Of a DNA stretch of 64,000 nt, positions 34,547 to 46,400 are shown one piece after another (position 1 is the stretch's first letter; every line of letters starts with the position of its first letter). A program made the position numbers and the translations under genes. The stretch is from Lucifuga dentata (lineage: Eukaryota > Chordata > Actinopteri > Ophidiiformes > Bythitidae), in contig VXCM01002782.1 in assembly GCA_014773175.1 (NCBI GenBank), positions 1 through 64,000 of the forward strand, given 5' to 3'. The notes beneath the pieces were generated by a model. The model was not told the origin of the DNA, made no database searches, and saw nothing but the letters and a program-made list of their open reading frames with translations.

Positions 34547-35585
34547 CAGTAGTTTTCACCTTCAAATGAGATGTCATCTTGTTTAGCTTCTCTGCCTTCA
34601 GGGAATGAAGCTGTAATTAAGCCATACTGAGTGTTAATACTAATTCAAAGCCTGTGTATCGTCAAAGTGGTAAATAAATAAAATAATGTCAGTATTTAGA
34701 GTGAAAACAGATGTGAGATTTGTTTTTATTTATTTTGGGTCTGCTGTGCCACAGGCAAGAGAAATTGTCAAAACAAATACTTCATCAAATTTTCAAATTT
34801 ATTTCGCCTCACTGTGCGCTCTCTTTTCTCCATGCTGAAGGTAATTGGTTCGATAAGTAATGACAAATGGTTCAAGAGCAATCAAACATCCGGCTAAATT
34901 GTCAGAAACTAAGTTGCTTTACAGCCAGCAGCCAGCTGTTCTTCCATCTCTCACGTCTGCCAAGCTCACTCTATGGGACGTTAATTTGCAAAGAAAAATA
35001 TTCAGCTTATCACCTTTCCTGCATCAATTGTATGTCTCGCAGGAAGCAGCGGGGACACTGAAAAAAAAAATCTCAATGCAAAATATATTCACAAATGTTA
35101 GAACATCACTCCTCACATGGCAGTTTTGTGTTTGCGAACCATAAAAGAGCTTCATGTGACTGAAAAGAGGAGATTGATTGAGCATATCAGGATAATGCAT
35201 TGCAAGGTAAAACAACTGCGTTTGTCTGATGTTTTCGCCGTCTCCGCCGTTTAATCAAACAAAGATTAAATGTATGAATTCCTGCTCCTGAACACTCATT
35301 AGAGATGCTCACCATACGGCTCCTACCTAGAATGAGGCATTTGCAGCTTCGGTGGCGAGAGTAATGACCATCGTTCATCCTGCCAGCTTTCACTGCATGG
35401 TGGACTGTTTAGCCGAACGTAGTTCCGGTTTGGAGGAAGTGCAGCAATTGTGTTTAATCATCCTGTGGGAAAGATTTGCTTTGAAAGTCACGTGTGAGTG
35501 ATCAGGCGAGCAAAACGCCCAACTGAGCGTTATTCAATCTGCATCTCTGTCCGGCAGAACTAACAGCTAAAACACCTGGTTTCAT
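34547..35585. other. Repeat-poor stretch, possible conserved non-coding sequence
   Basis: No gene or repeat recognised. 34800-35560 is free of recognised repeats and contains homeodomain-type words (GGTAATTGGTTCGATAAGTAA near 34840, GTTAATTTGC near 34980). The frames of 63-94 codons are unrecognised. Confidence 0.4.
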
Positions 35586-36184
35586 TTAAAGGACTGTAGT
35601 TCAGTTCAGTTCGCAGTGGTTTTGCACATTTGAGCTCAGTAAATGCTACCCGCGTACATGTTGCATTACTAGCAACCATTTTCCAAAAACATAAAACTGC
35701 ATGTTAGTTTTCAGTGTTTTTGCCAACTTCCCTCAACTTTCAAAAATCAACTTCAGGTGATACACCAACCTTAAAATTCAACCTTTTGCATGCTAACATA
35801 TATGCACAATTGTAGAAAGTAAGGTTGTTTTATTTTTTTGGAGAAAAAGCCGTCTTCTCCTGGGACTATATTCCCTGGTGGAGACATACATTTTCTTTCA
35901 TGGAGCGCCATGTTGGATCAAATAAAGAAACTTGACATATAAAATAATAACAGTGTTTTTGCTGTGATGGATTATTTATCTCAAGCACATTTCAAGTCTC
36001 TACAAGTTGATTTTTATATCATACTGGAATGAACTGAAACCAATGTCAGCCTGGAAGGTAGGAAAAACAATTATAATATTTACTGCTCCAGTGTGTTTTG
36101 GAAAATGGTTGGCAGTAATATAACTTGTATGAGGGTTGTATTTACTGGGTTTATACATGCAAAATCACCGGTATTATCCTTTAA
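35586..36184 (+). mobile_element. F1 subfamily B, complete copy
   Basis: TTAAAGGACTGTAGTTCAGT to AAAATCACCGGTATTATCC then TTTAA. The interior is B-type (CTTCTCCTGGGACTATATTC, CCCTGGTGGAGACATAC, AGCGCCATGTTGGATC). Its right TIR lies back to back with the left TIR of the next copy, five bases away, forming an imperfect palindrome of about 75 bp per arm. Confidence 0.85.
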
Positions 36185-36548
36185 GTATATTAAAGGGCCA
36201 TACTGCCATTTTGCATGTATAAACCCAATAAATACAACCCTCATACAAGTTACATTACTAACAATCACTTTCCAAAGGCCGTATTTCAGCTTTCCTGAGT
36301 TTTTGCAAAATCTCTTAATCTTTCAAAATCAAATATTCAAGTGATACACCCACATTAAAAATCTCCTTCTAATAGTTACGCAGCCTTATGAAGTCAAGGT
36401 TGTTTAAATTTTTCCATAAACACAGGTCTTCTTTTGGGACTATATTCCCCAGTGGAGGNAAAAAAAAAAAAAAAAAAAAACCTTGAATGTACACGTCTTG
36501 TTCGCGATGATGGATTACCTAATCCAAGAACATTTCAAGTATCAACAA

Positions 36549-36805
36549 ACCAATCTTAGTGAGTCATTACACTAAAATCTGTGGAGCTTCATCCATTTTC
36601 TATAAATAATTAATTTGTGTGGGATGTCTCTGTCCACATTCCAGATGTAGATACCTATTCACAGCCATTTACAGCTCCTGCTTCAAAATAACCTTAAGAC
36701 AAAATTATTAATGAGAGAAGTGAGCAGATGTAGCAAGGTGATATTTTCAAATTGTGAGCAGATGTGACTCACCTGTGTACTTTACAGGTGAGTCACATTT
36801 TATCT
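36549..36805. mobile_element. Repeat D1 inserted in F1
   Basis: About 257 bp foreign to F1. The core 36621-36700 (GGGATGTCTCTGTCCAC, CTCCTGCTTCAAAATAACC) is similar to 62259-62341. It ends in a perfect 14-bp hairpin (36763-36776 with 36784-36797). ACAA is present at both F1 junctions, a possible short duplication. Superfamily unknown. Confidence 0.55.
36763..36797. repeat. Perfect 14-bp inverted repeat with 7-nt loop
   Basis: TGTGACTCACCTGT and ACAGGTGAGTCACA around GTACTTT. It contains CACCTGT/ACAGGTG and TGACTCA/TGAGTCA words (E-box- and AP-1-like). It lies at the end of repeat D1. Confidence 0.85.
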
Positions 36806-36976
36806 CACAAGTTGATTTTAATAGCATACTGGAATGACCTGAAACCAGTGGCAGTCTGGGAAAAAAAATTACGTATAAAGCAGTATGTTTTGGAAAATTT
36901 TTGTCAGCAACATATGTGCGTGCAAATTGTATATACAAGGCTCAAACATGCAAAATCGCCGGTATGGTCCTTTAAA

Positions 36977-37399
36977 TACAAGTTATGAGCTATCTTGATT
37001 ACAGATGCTATTGGAGCATAGGCAGAAGAGGAGGAAGTTCAATGCAGAGCCAGACTGAGGTCATGTGATTGGTGATTGATGACTCTGTTATTTAAAAAAA
37101 AAGGTTCCAGGAAAACATTCCACCATAAACTAAAAGCTCACTCTGAATTTTTGGGTTAATGCATTTGAAATAAAAATTCAGAATAAATGAAAATGAGAAT
37201 GAACAAAAAATGAGCTCCGATAAAAGTCAATAGGATGATAAGAATAATAAATACTATTTCATGAATTGAATTATTGATTGATTGTGTTGCAACTTGTACT
37301 TTATTGCTGTGTTTACTGTATGTACTCTATGTAAACATAGACTACACCAGAGGCAAGTAATTCGTGCAAATATTTTGATAATATTTTTCAAACGTTAAT
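36977..37399. other. Unrecognised non-coding stretch
   Basis: Nothing recognised. Confidence 0.5.
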
Positions 37400-37986
37400 G
37401 GAGCCTTTCACATCAATGATGGATTTTCGCTTGACAAAATTGCAGTGTTTTATTTTTTTGGATAAAGCTTAATTTTTCCAACTTTTGTCTGTGAATACAA
37501 ATGCATCAGAGCAATTAAAGCGTCATTTGCTGATAACGTCACCATCAAAACATGCAACATGGCAGATCGTCTGATTGTTTTTGTGTCACAGAACGCTGTG
37601 TTGTGTAGTAAAGCGGACAAATTAAACAAGTATAAAGACAACATAGCTTCATTCTGACAATGGTCTTAATGCATATTTACCTACGCTCATCCTGAAATAT
37701 GTCCAAAAGCGGCCATGATAAAGCTTTAATTCCTGTATCAAACAGGCTCCGCCTCCTTCCTGTTTGAATCTCTGTCTTTTCCTGCTTTTGTTACTAAATA
37801 TGGACTATAATACTTGTTGCTGACTCAAATTGTTTGCTGTGTGTTTTTTGGCGTGAACCCATAAAAATCTTTGCAAAAATCGCATCACATTTGGTGTGAA
37901 TAGATATTTACCTTGACAAATTTGCATCTGAAAAATTCACATTTTTGTGTCATTTATTCGCATTGCTCTTGGTGTGTAACGGCCTT
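37400..37986. mobile_element. H1 inverted-repeat element (MITE-like)
   Basis: Left end near GAGCCTTTCACATCAATG, right end (inverted) AAAGGCCGTTACACACCAAG. Imperfect TIRs continue with TTTCGC and ATGCGAATAAA blocks. No coding sequence. A related terminus may occur at 9438. The exact duplication could not be fixed, so the superfamily stays open. Confidence 0.45.
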
Positions 37987-38040
37987 TATGCTGTGGAAAT
38001 ATGTGGGAAAATTCAGGCGAAGAGTGCAGGTTATGAAAAT

Positions 38041-38045
38041 TATAT

Positions 38046-38078
<33 letters not shown>

Positions 38079-38094
38079 NTTTTTTTTTTTTTTT
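38041..38094. repeat. (CA)n/(TA)n then N and poly-T
   Basis: Compound dinucleotide tract interrupted by the N at 38079 and a T run; an assembly break in simple sequence. Confidence 0.85.
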
Positions 38095-38247
38095 AAGCGT
38101 GCAGGTTATTTCCATCCATGCAGTGCGGACATTGTTTATTAAATGTTAATGGGTATTCTGTACTCTCTGTGGTATGGCAGCTTGTGTGTTTCTTCACCAT
38201 GCCTTGTAGTTTGACCTGAGCAGGCAGAGCCGCTGAAGGCCAGAATG

Positions 38248-38249
<2 letters not shown>

Positions 38250-38313
<64 letters not shown>

Positions 38314-38322
38314 CTCTCTCTC
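38250..38322. repeat. (CA)n-(TC)n compound microsatellite
   Basis: About 30 CA units followed by six TC units. Confidence 0.95.
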
Positions 38323-39278
38323 ACACCACTTTAAATCAGATTCACTATGTGGAGGCGAAGGCTCAAACGCCTCCACAAAGAAGCAAACGCAGCTTTTCTG
38401 AATGCCATGTACCGCTGCACCTGGTCAAACAGCACCAAGGGGCTGTTTTCATCTGCTGCCGAGGAGTCTTCCTCATTTCACAAAGTTGTTTATCTCCCTC
38501 TGCAAATCTTGTTTTTTAATGTAAACGGCACCAATAGCAGGTTCAGCCCTGCTGTGAACTGCTAAAACCCTCCTTTTCTTACTGTACTTGTACTGTGACA
38601 GAAATAAAGACCATTCGCCCTTTGCAATTTAAATATTTTTCCTCAGGCAGGTCTTTCTCTCATTCATCTCTTGTTTTTTGTTAGATGCTTAATTGTGGCT
38701 GATTGATCCATTGAAGAGCAACATTCTTCCATCTAGGGCTTTTGATGGGAGGAAAACTGCAGGAGCGCCCTTCATATACCGGCCACCATAGCCAAATTCT
38801 CATAAAGCTCCCAGAGCATCAACAACCCACTGGAAGACGATCAAAACACCTCCCCCAGTGTTTCTTTCCCCCAGGGAGCTGCCATCTGAGAAGTGGGTGT
38901 TCTGAATGGAACAAATGCGTTTAAAAAAAAAAAAAAAAAAANAAAAAAAAAAAAAAAAAAGCTACCTGAGTGCAAAAGCATATTTCTTGAAAGTCTTTTC
39001 GATGAACCCTGGAAACTTTTCTTTCTCGCACTTTTATGCATGAGGGAGAAAAGCGACCGGGCGCCCACGCACACGAGGTGGTAGTCCATCTTTGAGCCGA
39101 GAGGCCAAGGTGCTTAAGATTACCAATCAGAGAGCTGCGATTGAGCCCTCGGGGATAAGAAACACAAAGAGCCTCCACAGATCCAATCACGAGTTCACAC
39201 ACAGGAAACAAACGCTCTCACATTGGGATTCAGTCAGATGCTTTGTGGGGAGATGGGGAGCCATCTCATGTCAAGGTA
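38323..39278. other. Repeat-poor stretch with a short hairpin
   Basis: No gene recognised. A 10-bp perfect inverted repeat, TGTGGAGGCG and CGCCTCCACA, lies at 38348-38377 with a 10-nt spacer. An N lies in poly-A at 38942. The low AT content and lack of recognised repeats would suit conserved non-coding sequence. Confidence 0.4.
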
Positions 39279-39309
<31 letters not shown>

Positions 39310-39485
39310 TGTATCAGACCAACTCTTTAAAAGTGTTAGTGCTGGCGAAACAAGCAGCCGCCAAATCTTCTTTCTGGGCAACATCCAAATTGGTTGGTGC
39401 GTCATCCTGAAGTAAAGGCGCATCAAAGTTTGTCCCAGAGCTGATTGGCTGGAGACAGCTGCATTTGAAAATTGTCAATGTGTCA

Positions 39486-39529
<44 letters not shown>
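39279..39529. repeat. (AG)n at 39279-39305 and (TC)n at 39489-39529
   Basis: Two complementary dinucleotide tracts about 185 bp apart on the same strand, so able to pair as an inverted repeat. Arg-Glu frames across them are artefacts. Confidence 0.9.
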
Positions 39530-39533
<4 letters not shown>

Positions 39534-40719
39534 CTGTGTCCATCTCTTTCAGACTGAGTCGGACAGATTGCCACCCCTTTAATTCCCATTATTCTATGCA
39601 TTTTCAAACAGCCAAATGGACCCTGCAGTGAATTTCAACAAAGCCGCAGCCTGAGAATGCAACGTGCCTACGCTGCCTGCTGCTGGTATCGATTTCTAAC
39701 TTCTTCTGAGTTTGCTTTGTTGTGGACTGAGGCAAGGGCAACTGAAATGTGTTAAGGGTTTCCATGACAACAAGTGCAGGTTAGTAATTTTTTTTTTTGC
39801 TGGCTGTGCAGGAAAGGGCAGGTTGTCACAGGTATGTTGGTGACCCCTGTGGTGTCAGGATGATTGTTGTTCAAACCCGTCTTTATTGTCTAAGAGGAGG
39901 TGAGCAGTCAGACACACACACACACACACACACAAACTACATCAGCAAATATCTTTACTTTGACTTATATAACTGCAGCTGGACTCATAAAACTTTAACT
40001 GCTCAAGTTGAAAGACAGTTGTTTGCTGATTTTTGAAGACTTTGTTTTACTTTCTAGAATTTTAAAAAATCAAGTAGAAAATTTTATAAAATTTTTAAAT
40101 TGTTTTTAATGATTTATTTATGTTTTACTGATTTTTAATGATTTATTTTAATAATTTTATTTCGATTTTAATGATTTATTTTACTTTATTTAAATTATTT
40201 ATTTAATTTATTTGATGACTTATTAATTATTTGTTTTAGTTTTTTTTGGGGGGGGAAGGGTTTAAACTTATTTCTCTTAGATTGGATTTTTTTTTCTTGA
40301 ATCAAGAATTTTCTTGAAAAATTGATTGAAGACTCCAGAGGGTTATTATCCTCCCAAGATGGTGAACCTTTTCCATTCCATCACTCCATCAGCTTTCCTC
40401 TTCAGATTAAATTGCCAACTGTGCACATAAATCATGAATTATAATGACCTCACACCTCTCCCTAATGGTAAATATCAAAATCCTCACTATTTTGCTTATT
40501 CAATCCAACACTTTTAGGTTTTGGGATTCGTGATACAGAAATAGTGGAATAATAAACTTGACTATATTTCCAACTTGGATTACTTTAATAATAAAAAGGA
40601 CTTGATATTTTTTATATGTGGACTCTTTCAAACAAAATGAATAGAATTTATGAAGAATTGGCAACATTATTGGACTTCTGGACTTTCTGACGGTTAGGAC
40701 TAATCATCTGTTGTGTTTG
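39530..40719. other. Unrecognised, including a (CA)n and an AT-rich tract
   Basis: (CA)n at 39911-39934. 40060-40260 is an ATTTATTT/TTTTAATGAT low-complexity run. No gene recognised. Confidence 0.5.
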
Positions 40720-41004
40720 TGCAGCAGTTCGAACAAGCCTAAACAAAATTTTGGATCAATATCCAGATCCAGAACAAATGTCACCTATAAAAGTGCTTAT
40801 ATTTTTGAAATTTTATTTTTTTAAAATGTTAAAATATTGTAATATTAAGTAACCTTTTTGAACAATTCCTGAATCTGGGATCCATATTCACACCAACTTT
40901 TAATGGGTTCCGTGCCTTTCAAGTTTTGCCCAAATTAGTTCATATCTTTTTTGCTAAAAAGACAAACAGATGTGGGTGAAAACATACCTCCATGACAGAG
41001 GTAA

Positions 41005-41035
<31 letters not shown>

Positions 41036-41052
41036 AAGAAGAAGAAGAAGAA
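40720..41052 (+). mobile_element. RTE-like LINE/SINE 3' end with (AAG)n tail
   Basis: TTTTGGATCAATATCCAGAT, then CCTTTCAAGTTTTGCCC, GACAAACAGATG, AAACATACCTCCATGACAGA and GGTAATAAG leading into (AAG)n at 41006-41052. The ending AAACATA-CCTCC--G-CAGAGGTAAT followed by a simple repeat is the usual 3' terminus of RTE-type retroposons in teleosts. No coding part. Confidence 0.5.
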
Positions 41053-42496
41053 TTTTCCTCAACCTTTCTTTGGCTTAAACCTAGAAAGCTGCAGAAATAA
41101 TTCAGTATTTGGAGTTTTATAAGAAAGTCTGATGAGACTCTCATTGCAATTGCAAAACACTATCAATAATCATGACCTTTGGTTCTTTTGTTACTAGAAA
41201 AAAATGAAATTTGTATAGAACATCAGCAATTCCGTCGTGAAATCATTCATTTGGTATCAATCAATTTGTATTTGCCTGCAGTACTCAAGGTTGTTTTTCA
41301 GCATGTAATAATGATTTCTGACGCTTTAAAGAAAGAGGCCTTCGGGGTGTGAAACAATCAGGAAGGGAGGTTTGTGTTTCAGTCTTGTCTCATTAGTTGG
41401 AAAAGGACGAGACAGCAGTCAGGTTCGTTTTTCAGAAAAAAGAGCTGAAAAACTTAAAGGGGAGCAGAGAAAGAGAAAGGACATTTTTCACCTCCAGGTA
41501 ATCTTCTCTTTGCACTGCAACAATTATTCAGCCTGATGAGGTTATGGACAGAGTAGAGGACAAACCGAAAGCCTTCAGCGTTTTTGGAAGTACGGAATAA
41601 ACTTGGAAGTTTCTCTCAGGTAGCCTGTGTAATTTATTTATTTATTTATTTATTTTGCTCCGCTGCTTGTTATATGTGCTGTCATGAACCTGAGCACTGT
41701 AGAGAAAAACATTATTAGCTGCTTGTATTGACTGACACCAGATATGAGCTGAATAAGTTTTGCCATCCAGTCTAATCACACACCTGAGCGGAAGGTAAGC
41801 AACAAATAATTTAACATGGAACATAAGTGATTAAGTTATTATGACAGCATTTTATAACTTATTTTACAAAACCATACAACAAATTACCATGAAAATGAAT
41901 CAAATACTCCCTGACACAGCGTCAACAAAAAGGTAGAATTTATGCAGGGTTGTTAAATTGGATTGGATTAGAAAGCACGTGTTATTTTGTCTTCCATCTG
42001 TAGACCTTTGGCAGAATTCAAAAATTACTAAGTCTGTAGATGGACTGAGAAAGTGGGATTTGACTGATACTGTATGTATTCAAAGGATAACATCAGTAAT
42101 TTTAGATGAAACTTCCAGTAGCTGTATATGTGAATATCCATATCTAAAAATCTCCGATATCTTTGAATTAGAAAAGTTCTCAGCAACTTCTGAAGCAGCA
42201 TTTAGGCCATCATGGGACACAAAAATGTAAGGGGTTTGGGTGTTTAGTTTAGTCCATTTTAATCAGACTACAGTTTGTGTCTGCAGATGCAGAGCAAAAT
42301 AATCGTATAAAAACCGCATCAAGGATTGTTTGTGGCAAAGTGATCCGAACTAGTTCAGAACCAACTCCAAGGTGATCTGTTGAAATATTGATTGATGTAG
42401 ATACAGCGAGGTCTAAGCATATGTGGCTAATGATCAGCAAACTGCAGGGTTGATTAACCATAGTAAGTCAAACAAATATTGTGAAAAGGTTGTAAC
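41053..42496. other. Unrecognised non-coding stretch
   Basis: (ATTT)n at 41632-41655. The 90-codon frame 41958-42230 is not a known family. Confidence 0.45.
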
Positions 42497-43450
42497 CAGA
42501 GGTGATCTGACAGGGCCAGCAAGACCCTATCTGATGGCCTAGAGATTAGCAGAATCAGGAAGTTACATTTTTATAATTTAATATATATTTTCATGAATGC
42601 TATATGTATTTTACAAAGTTTGTTCCCATCAGTTTATTATTAATGTCATTTCATTGCTACTTTCTCCATCTGTTGTGCTGCTTCCAGCCCAACTCATATA
42701 AATTAGAGCTTTTATCCAATCAGATTTTCTACCTTTGCTGTCTCCGGGTAAAAAAAAAAAAAAAAAANAAAAAAAATATATATATATATATATATATTGA
42801 GGCCATTGAATTCCCTCTGCTGTTGAAGCAAATGGGACGATGTTGTTGATTGTCATCTTTTTTAACCAATTAGATTTCGAGTTTGCCATGTTGGGGTATT
42901 CTTTGACATGCCAGAGTCTTTTAGCTGGCCTAGTCGCCTACATCAGCATTTTTTATGTGGCACGAATCAGAGGCCAGGTAGCTAACTGAAGTAAAGCTAG
43001 CTAGCATGTAATGTAGAATTATCTAAGATTTATTGAAACTTTCTTTCGTGACATTTAGATTTTTAGCTTTAGATTTTTTTTTGTCTAGATTTTTACTTAA
43101 CTCTGTTCTTTTTTAACGCACAACGGCTGAAGGAGGAGAAGAAATGGATTTGGTGGCGGATTTACTGGCAAAGCCTTTTTCCAGNGCACAACGGCTGAAG
43201 GAGGAGAAGAAATGGATTTGGTGGCGGATTTACTGGCAAAGCCTTTTTCCAGAAGGACCTTTCAAGAAAAGATGGAAATTGTGAGGAAGGGTCGACAAAC
43301 CCTGCAGCCTGCAGCCCTGACCCAGCCAGGAAAGGATTTGTGCGGCATTTTCAATTGAGCAACTCGGAAAAGATACACCTGGCTTACAGCGTCGAAGGAA
43401 CATTGCAAATTGTAGTGCTGGGAATGCCTGTTATTTGCAACTGAAAATGA
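42497..43450 (+). mobile_element. Probable 5' part of a TTF/ZMYM-type hAT element
   Basis: Contains the transposase start at 43212. The left boundary is proposed at CAGAGGTGATCTGACAGGGC (hAT-like CAGRGG end) because the intervening sequence has no other element. (TA)n at 42777-42797 next to an N at 42768. The right end was not found. Confidence 0.4.
43212..43447 (+). pseudogene. TTF-type zinc-finger hAT transposase, N-terminal fragment
   Basis: From the ATG at 43212 the frame reads MDLVADLLAKPFSRRTFQEK, then MEIVRKGRQTLQPAALTQPG. This is the conserved start of the TTF-domain hAT proteins related to host ZMYM-type genes. After a frameshift near 43345, YTWLTASKEH and CWECLLFA appear, the cysteine-containing start of the TTF zinc finger, broken by stops. 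Catalytic and dimerisation regions are missing. The first 67 bp of this segment also occur before the N at 43185 (an assembly duplication; the ATG at 43144 is the duplicate). Identification rests on remembered family motifs. Confidence 0.6.
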
Positions 43451-46400
43451 GTAAATGTGATGATTGTTGTGAGTTTGTTCTTGTTTCTTTGGTAATGACA
43501 CTGACTTGGGCTATGCCATGTCTATTTGTGATGCAGCATCCTGTCATAACATGTAATAATGCTACATCCTTGATGGTTTCAGTCACCATGTTGTGTTGTA
43601 ACTTTCATAGGTGTTGATCCTCGTGTTAAATCACTTTATTCCACTTGATAAAGGTTACTGTCACTGTGAATATGGGCTGGTTACGTCAAATAATAACAGC
43701 CTATAGCCCTAGTGTCATGCTGAGATTATTTGAATGGTTTAATTGCGGGAGGATAGCTCTGAAGGCCTAGGTATAAAATACAAGGCCTGCCACTGGTTGT
43801 AACATATCAAGTTGATATACAAAGACATATTCGAATTAACATGTTGAAGGTTAGCTTGTGGTTTCATGGTCAGTACAAATTCCATTATCCCATACAACCA
43901 TCTGAAGGCTGCATATCTGAAGCAACATGTGATTTTTGTGATGTTGCATTGAAGTGCATTCAAATGTGGCATTCTGCCGGTGCTGCTTTACGTGGAATAT
44001 AGCTAAAATTATGATTACGACAAACAACGCATGCCAGTTCTGCCATTTTTCTATGTATAAGAAAAGCAGATTTCTTCCTGTTTTAATTTTCTCAATCTTG
44101 CCCTCAAATATTTCTGACCAGTGAGAACTGTGAGCATTCTCACATGGCTTTTTGTTTTGCTTTAATCGAAACACAAACCAAGGGCACGTGTAAGAAAAGC
44201 AACAATAAAACTCGCTGATTCAGGTCAGAGCAAATATTTTCGGATTAAAAACCCACTTTAATTAACATATCCAGAAAAGTGGACCATGCTAGCTAGTTTA
44301 AAAGGCTGACACTGGCCTGATATTGCAGCTAATACACATAAGCTTCTAACTCTTGCTGAGAATTAAGTTAGGTAAGATAATTAAGGATTTTAAGCAGCCG
44401 TGAGGAAAACAGGCTGAGGGTGTATCTTCAGCCTCTATGATTATCACAGCTCACTTTGAAACAAGACAGATCGAAGCTGTAACTGTACTCAGCTTTCTAT
44501 CACACCTAAGGAGCCACAGTTTTCTTTCCCACCTCCAAAGAAAATTCACCTGGTGTTATTTGAAGTGGTGTCAGAACCAAGAGGCACAACAGAAAGCCAT
44601 GCTGCAGTACAGGCAACATATTATCATTTTGTCAGCATGCAGGCACTCCAGCAAATTGTTTGTCTCTGGACCAGGAGCCGTCATCTTACCGCATATGAGT
44701 TGTGTAAAGCTGATACGAGCTCAAGCAATCGTCTCCCTACAAGGGCCGACAAGTTCATTTGGGTATAATTACTTGCCCCACTCAGGTATTCTGTCGACAT
44801 TTGTCACCGAGACACCCACATTACCCGATGAGATTAATTTGTCATATTTCCTCTGTTGACTATTTTTTACGTTTCTGTAACAGATCTGATCCTTACAGCT
44901 CAGCAGAACGTGAAGTGTGAGATTTCCTTTCCCTGCAGAGTGTACCTGGAGTGTATTTTGAAGGGTGGGCCACCTCTGAGCTTATTTATATGAGTGGTCC
45001 CTGTATTCCTTTGATAACGTTATTTAGGAGGACCCTCTAGACCAGCCCCTCCTCTCCCGTTCCACCCTGACACCCGGCTGACGGATTTAGCTCCTCTGCC
45101 CTGACTCTGCACCACTTAAACTACGGGCCATTCCAGTCTCCATTAAGAGAATCGCTTCCTAATGAACCCTCTTCCTTGGGAGGAAGTGATTAATAAGAGT
45201 GTTGGTCCAGGATTGCATTACCCAGCACACACTCTTCTCTGCAAAATGGAACACACAGGAATACAAAGAGAGCAAAGTGCTAACACACTAACAATCATCC
45301 TGCACTGGTTGTGTCTGGAAAACAGAGATGGTTCAGCTAAAATAGGTTGTGTTACAGCTTTGGATATCCTATTTCTGCATCACACAAATGGTAAGTTACA
45401 GTATCTAGCTGAACTTTTTTCCCGATCCTTTGATTCATCGTGTCTCTTTTGAAGTCTCAAACCACACACACCTCAATAGTGATCACATGAGACTTACTTC
45501 AAGCACACTGCAGATAAAGGGATTACATTAGAAAGGATCATTAGGCCTTTTTAATCAGTTTCAAGGCTTCAAAACAAACCAACAGTGTATCCTTTGAGGC
45601 TGGAGTTGTACAATGAAACTTCCACAATGGAAGTCATCAGATGAAGCCACATGAGCCATATGCTGGAGACAACAGGACACCATTTCCGCTGCCTTTCTTT
45701 CCCCAGGGCTCAAGTCATGCCAAACTCAGCTGCGTTTGCCTCCGTTTTGCTTTAACATATGGCAAAGTGACAGCTGGAGAAGATTGTGTGTTGTACAGGG
45801 GAGGGTTTTGACAGTCGCACAGCTCCATTGGCTCTGAGGGGGTCTCATTTGCTGGTGATGATACAGACAAGGGATCAGACAAAGTTTCTCCAGGGACCAG
45901 CTCCATGCTGTGCAGAAAAGCTGTTTTCTCCACTATTATTCTACTGATCTATGACTTGAACACAAGCTTTGTAAAAGGGTAAAAGGTGGTGAGAAAATAC
46001 AGGTCATTTAGAAATGCGAGCATCAAAAGCCTCGGGGATGATGAGGTTCTCTGGTTTATTGGTGAGCTTTGGAAATCTGACCTCTCAGAGTTGCAAAACC
46101 TTTGCCCTGAGAAATGCTCAGCTCTGCTACCTGAACACTTTAAGGCATAATGGTTTCATCAGAAAATGTAAGAGAATATAGCACTATAGCATAGATTCAG
46201 GTAGGGATGGCAGGGACGTGTCTTTACCAATACTGAGACGCTACTGAATTGTTCCTAGCAATATTTATAACAACCTCAAATGATCTTGTCGCTTAAAGTC
46301 CAGCCGGACAGATCTGTGCAGAGCTGCCAGGTTTGTGAGTTTTCTGTAAAAAGCAGCTTTTCTGACTGGATGACAGCACATTCTGTGATACCTGCTGATC

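Larger units (their letters stand above)
36190..36976 (+). mobile_element. F1 copy split by repeat D1, with internal gap
   Basis: Left TIR TTAAAGGGCCATACTGCCAT; interior to TTTCAAGTATCAACAA at 36548; resumes at 36806 with CAAGTTGATTTTAATAGC and ends CGCCGGTATGGTCCTTTAA. TIRs are B-type while the left interior is closer to A, so it looks intermediate or chimeric. The N at 36459 with poly-A replaces about 80 bp of interior. Confidence 0.78.

Noticed and set aside
44437..44859. 140-codon frame
   Set aside because: No recognisable motif, and no start, splice or neighbour context; within chance for a 64-kb window.
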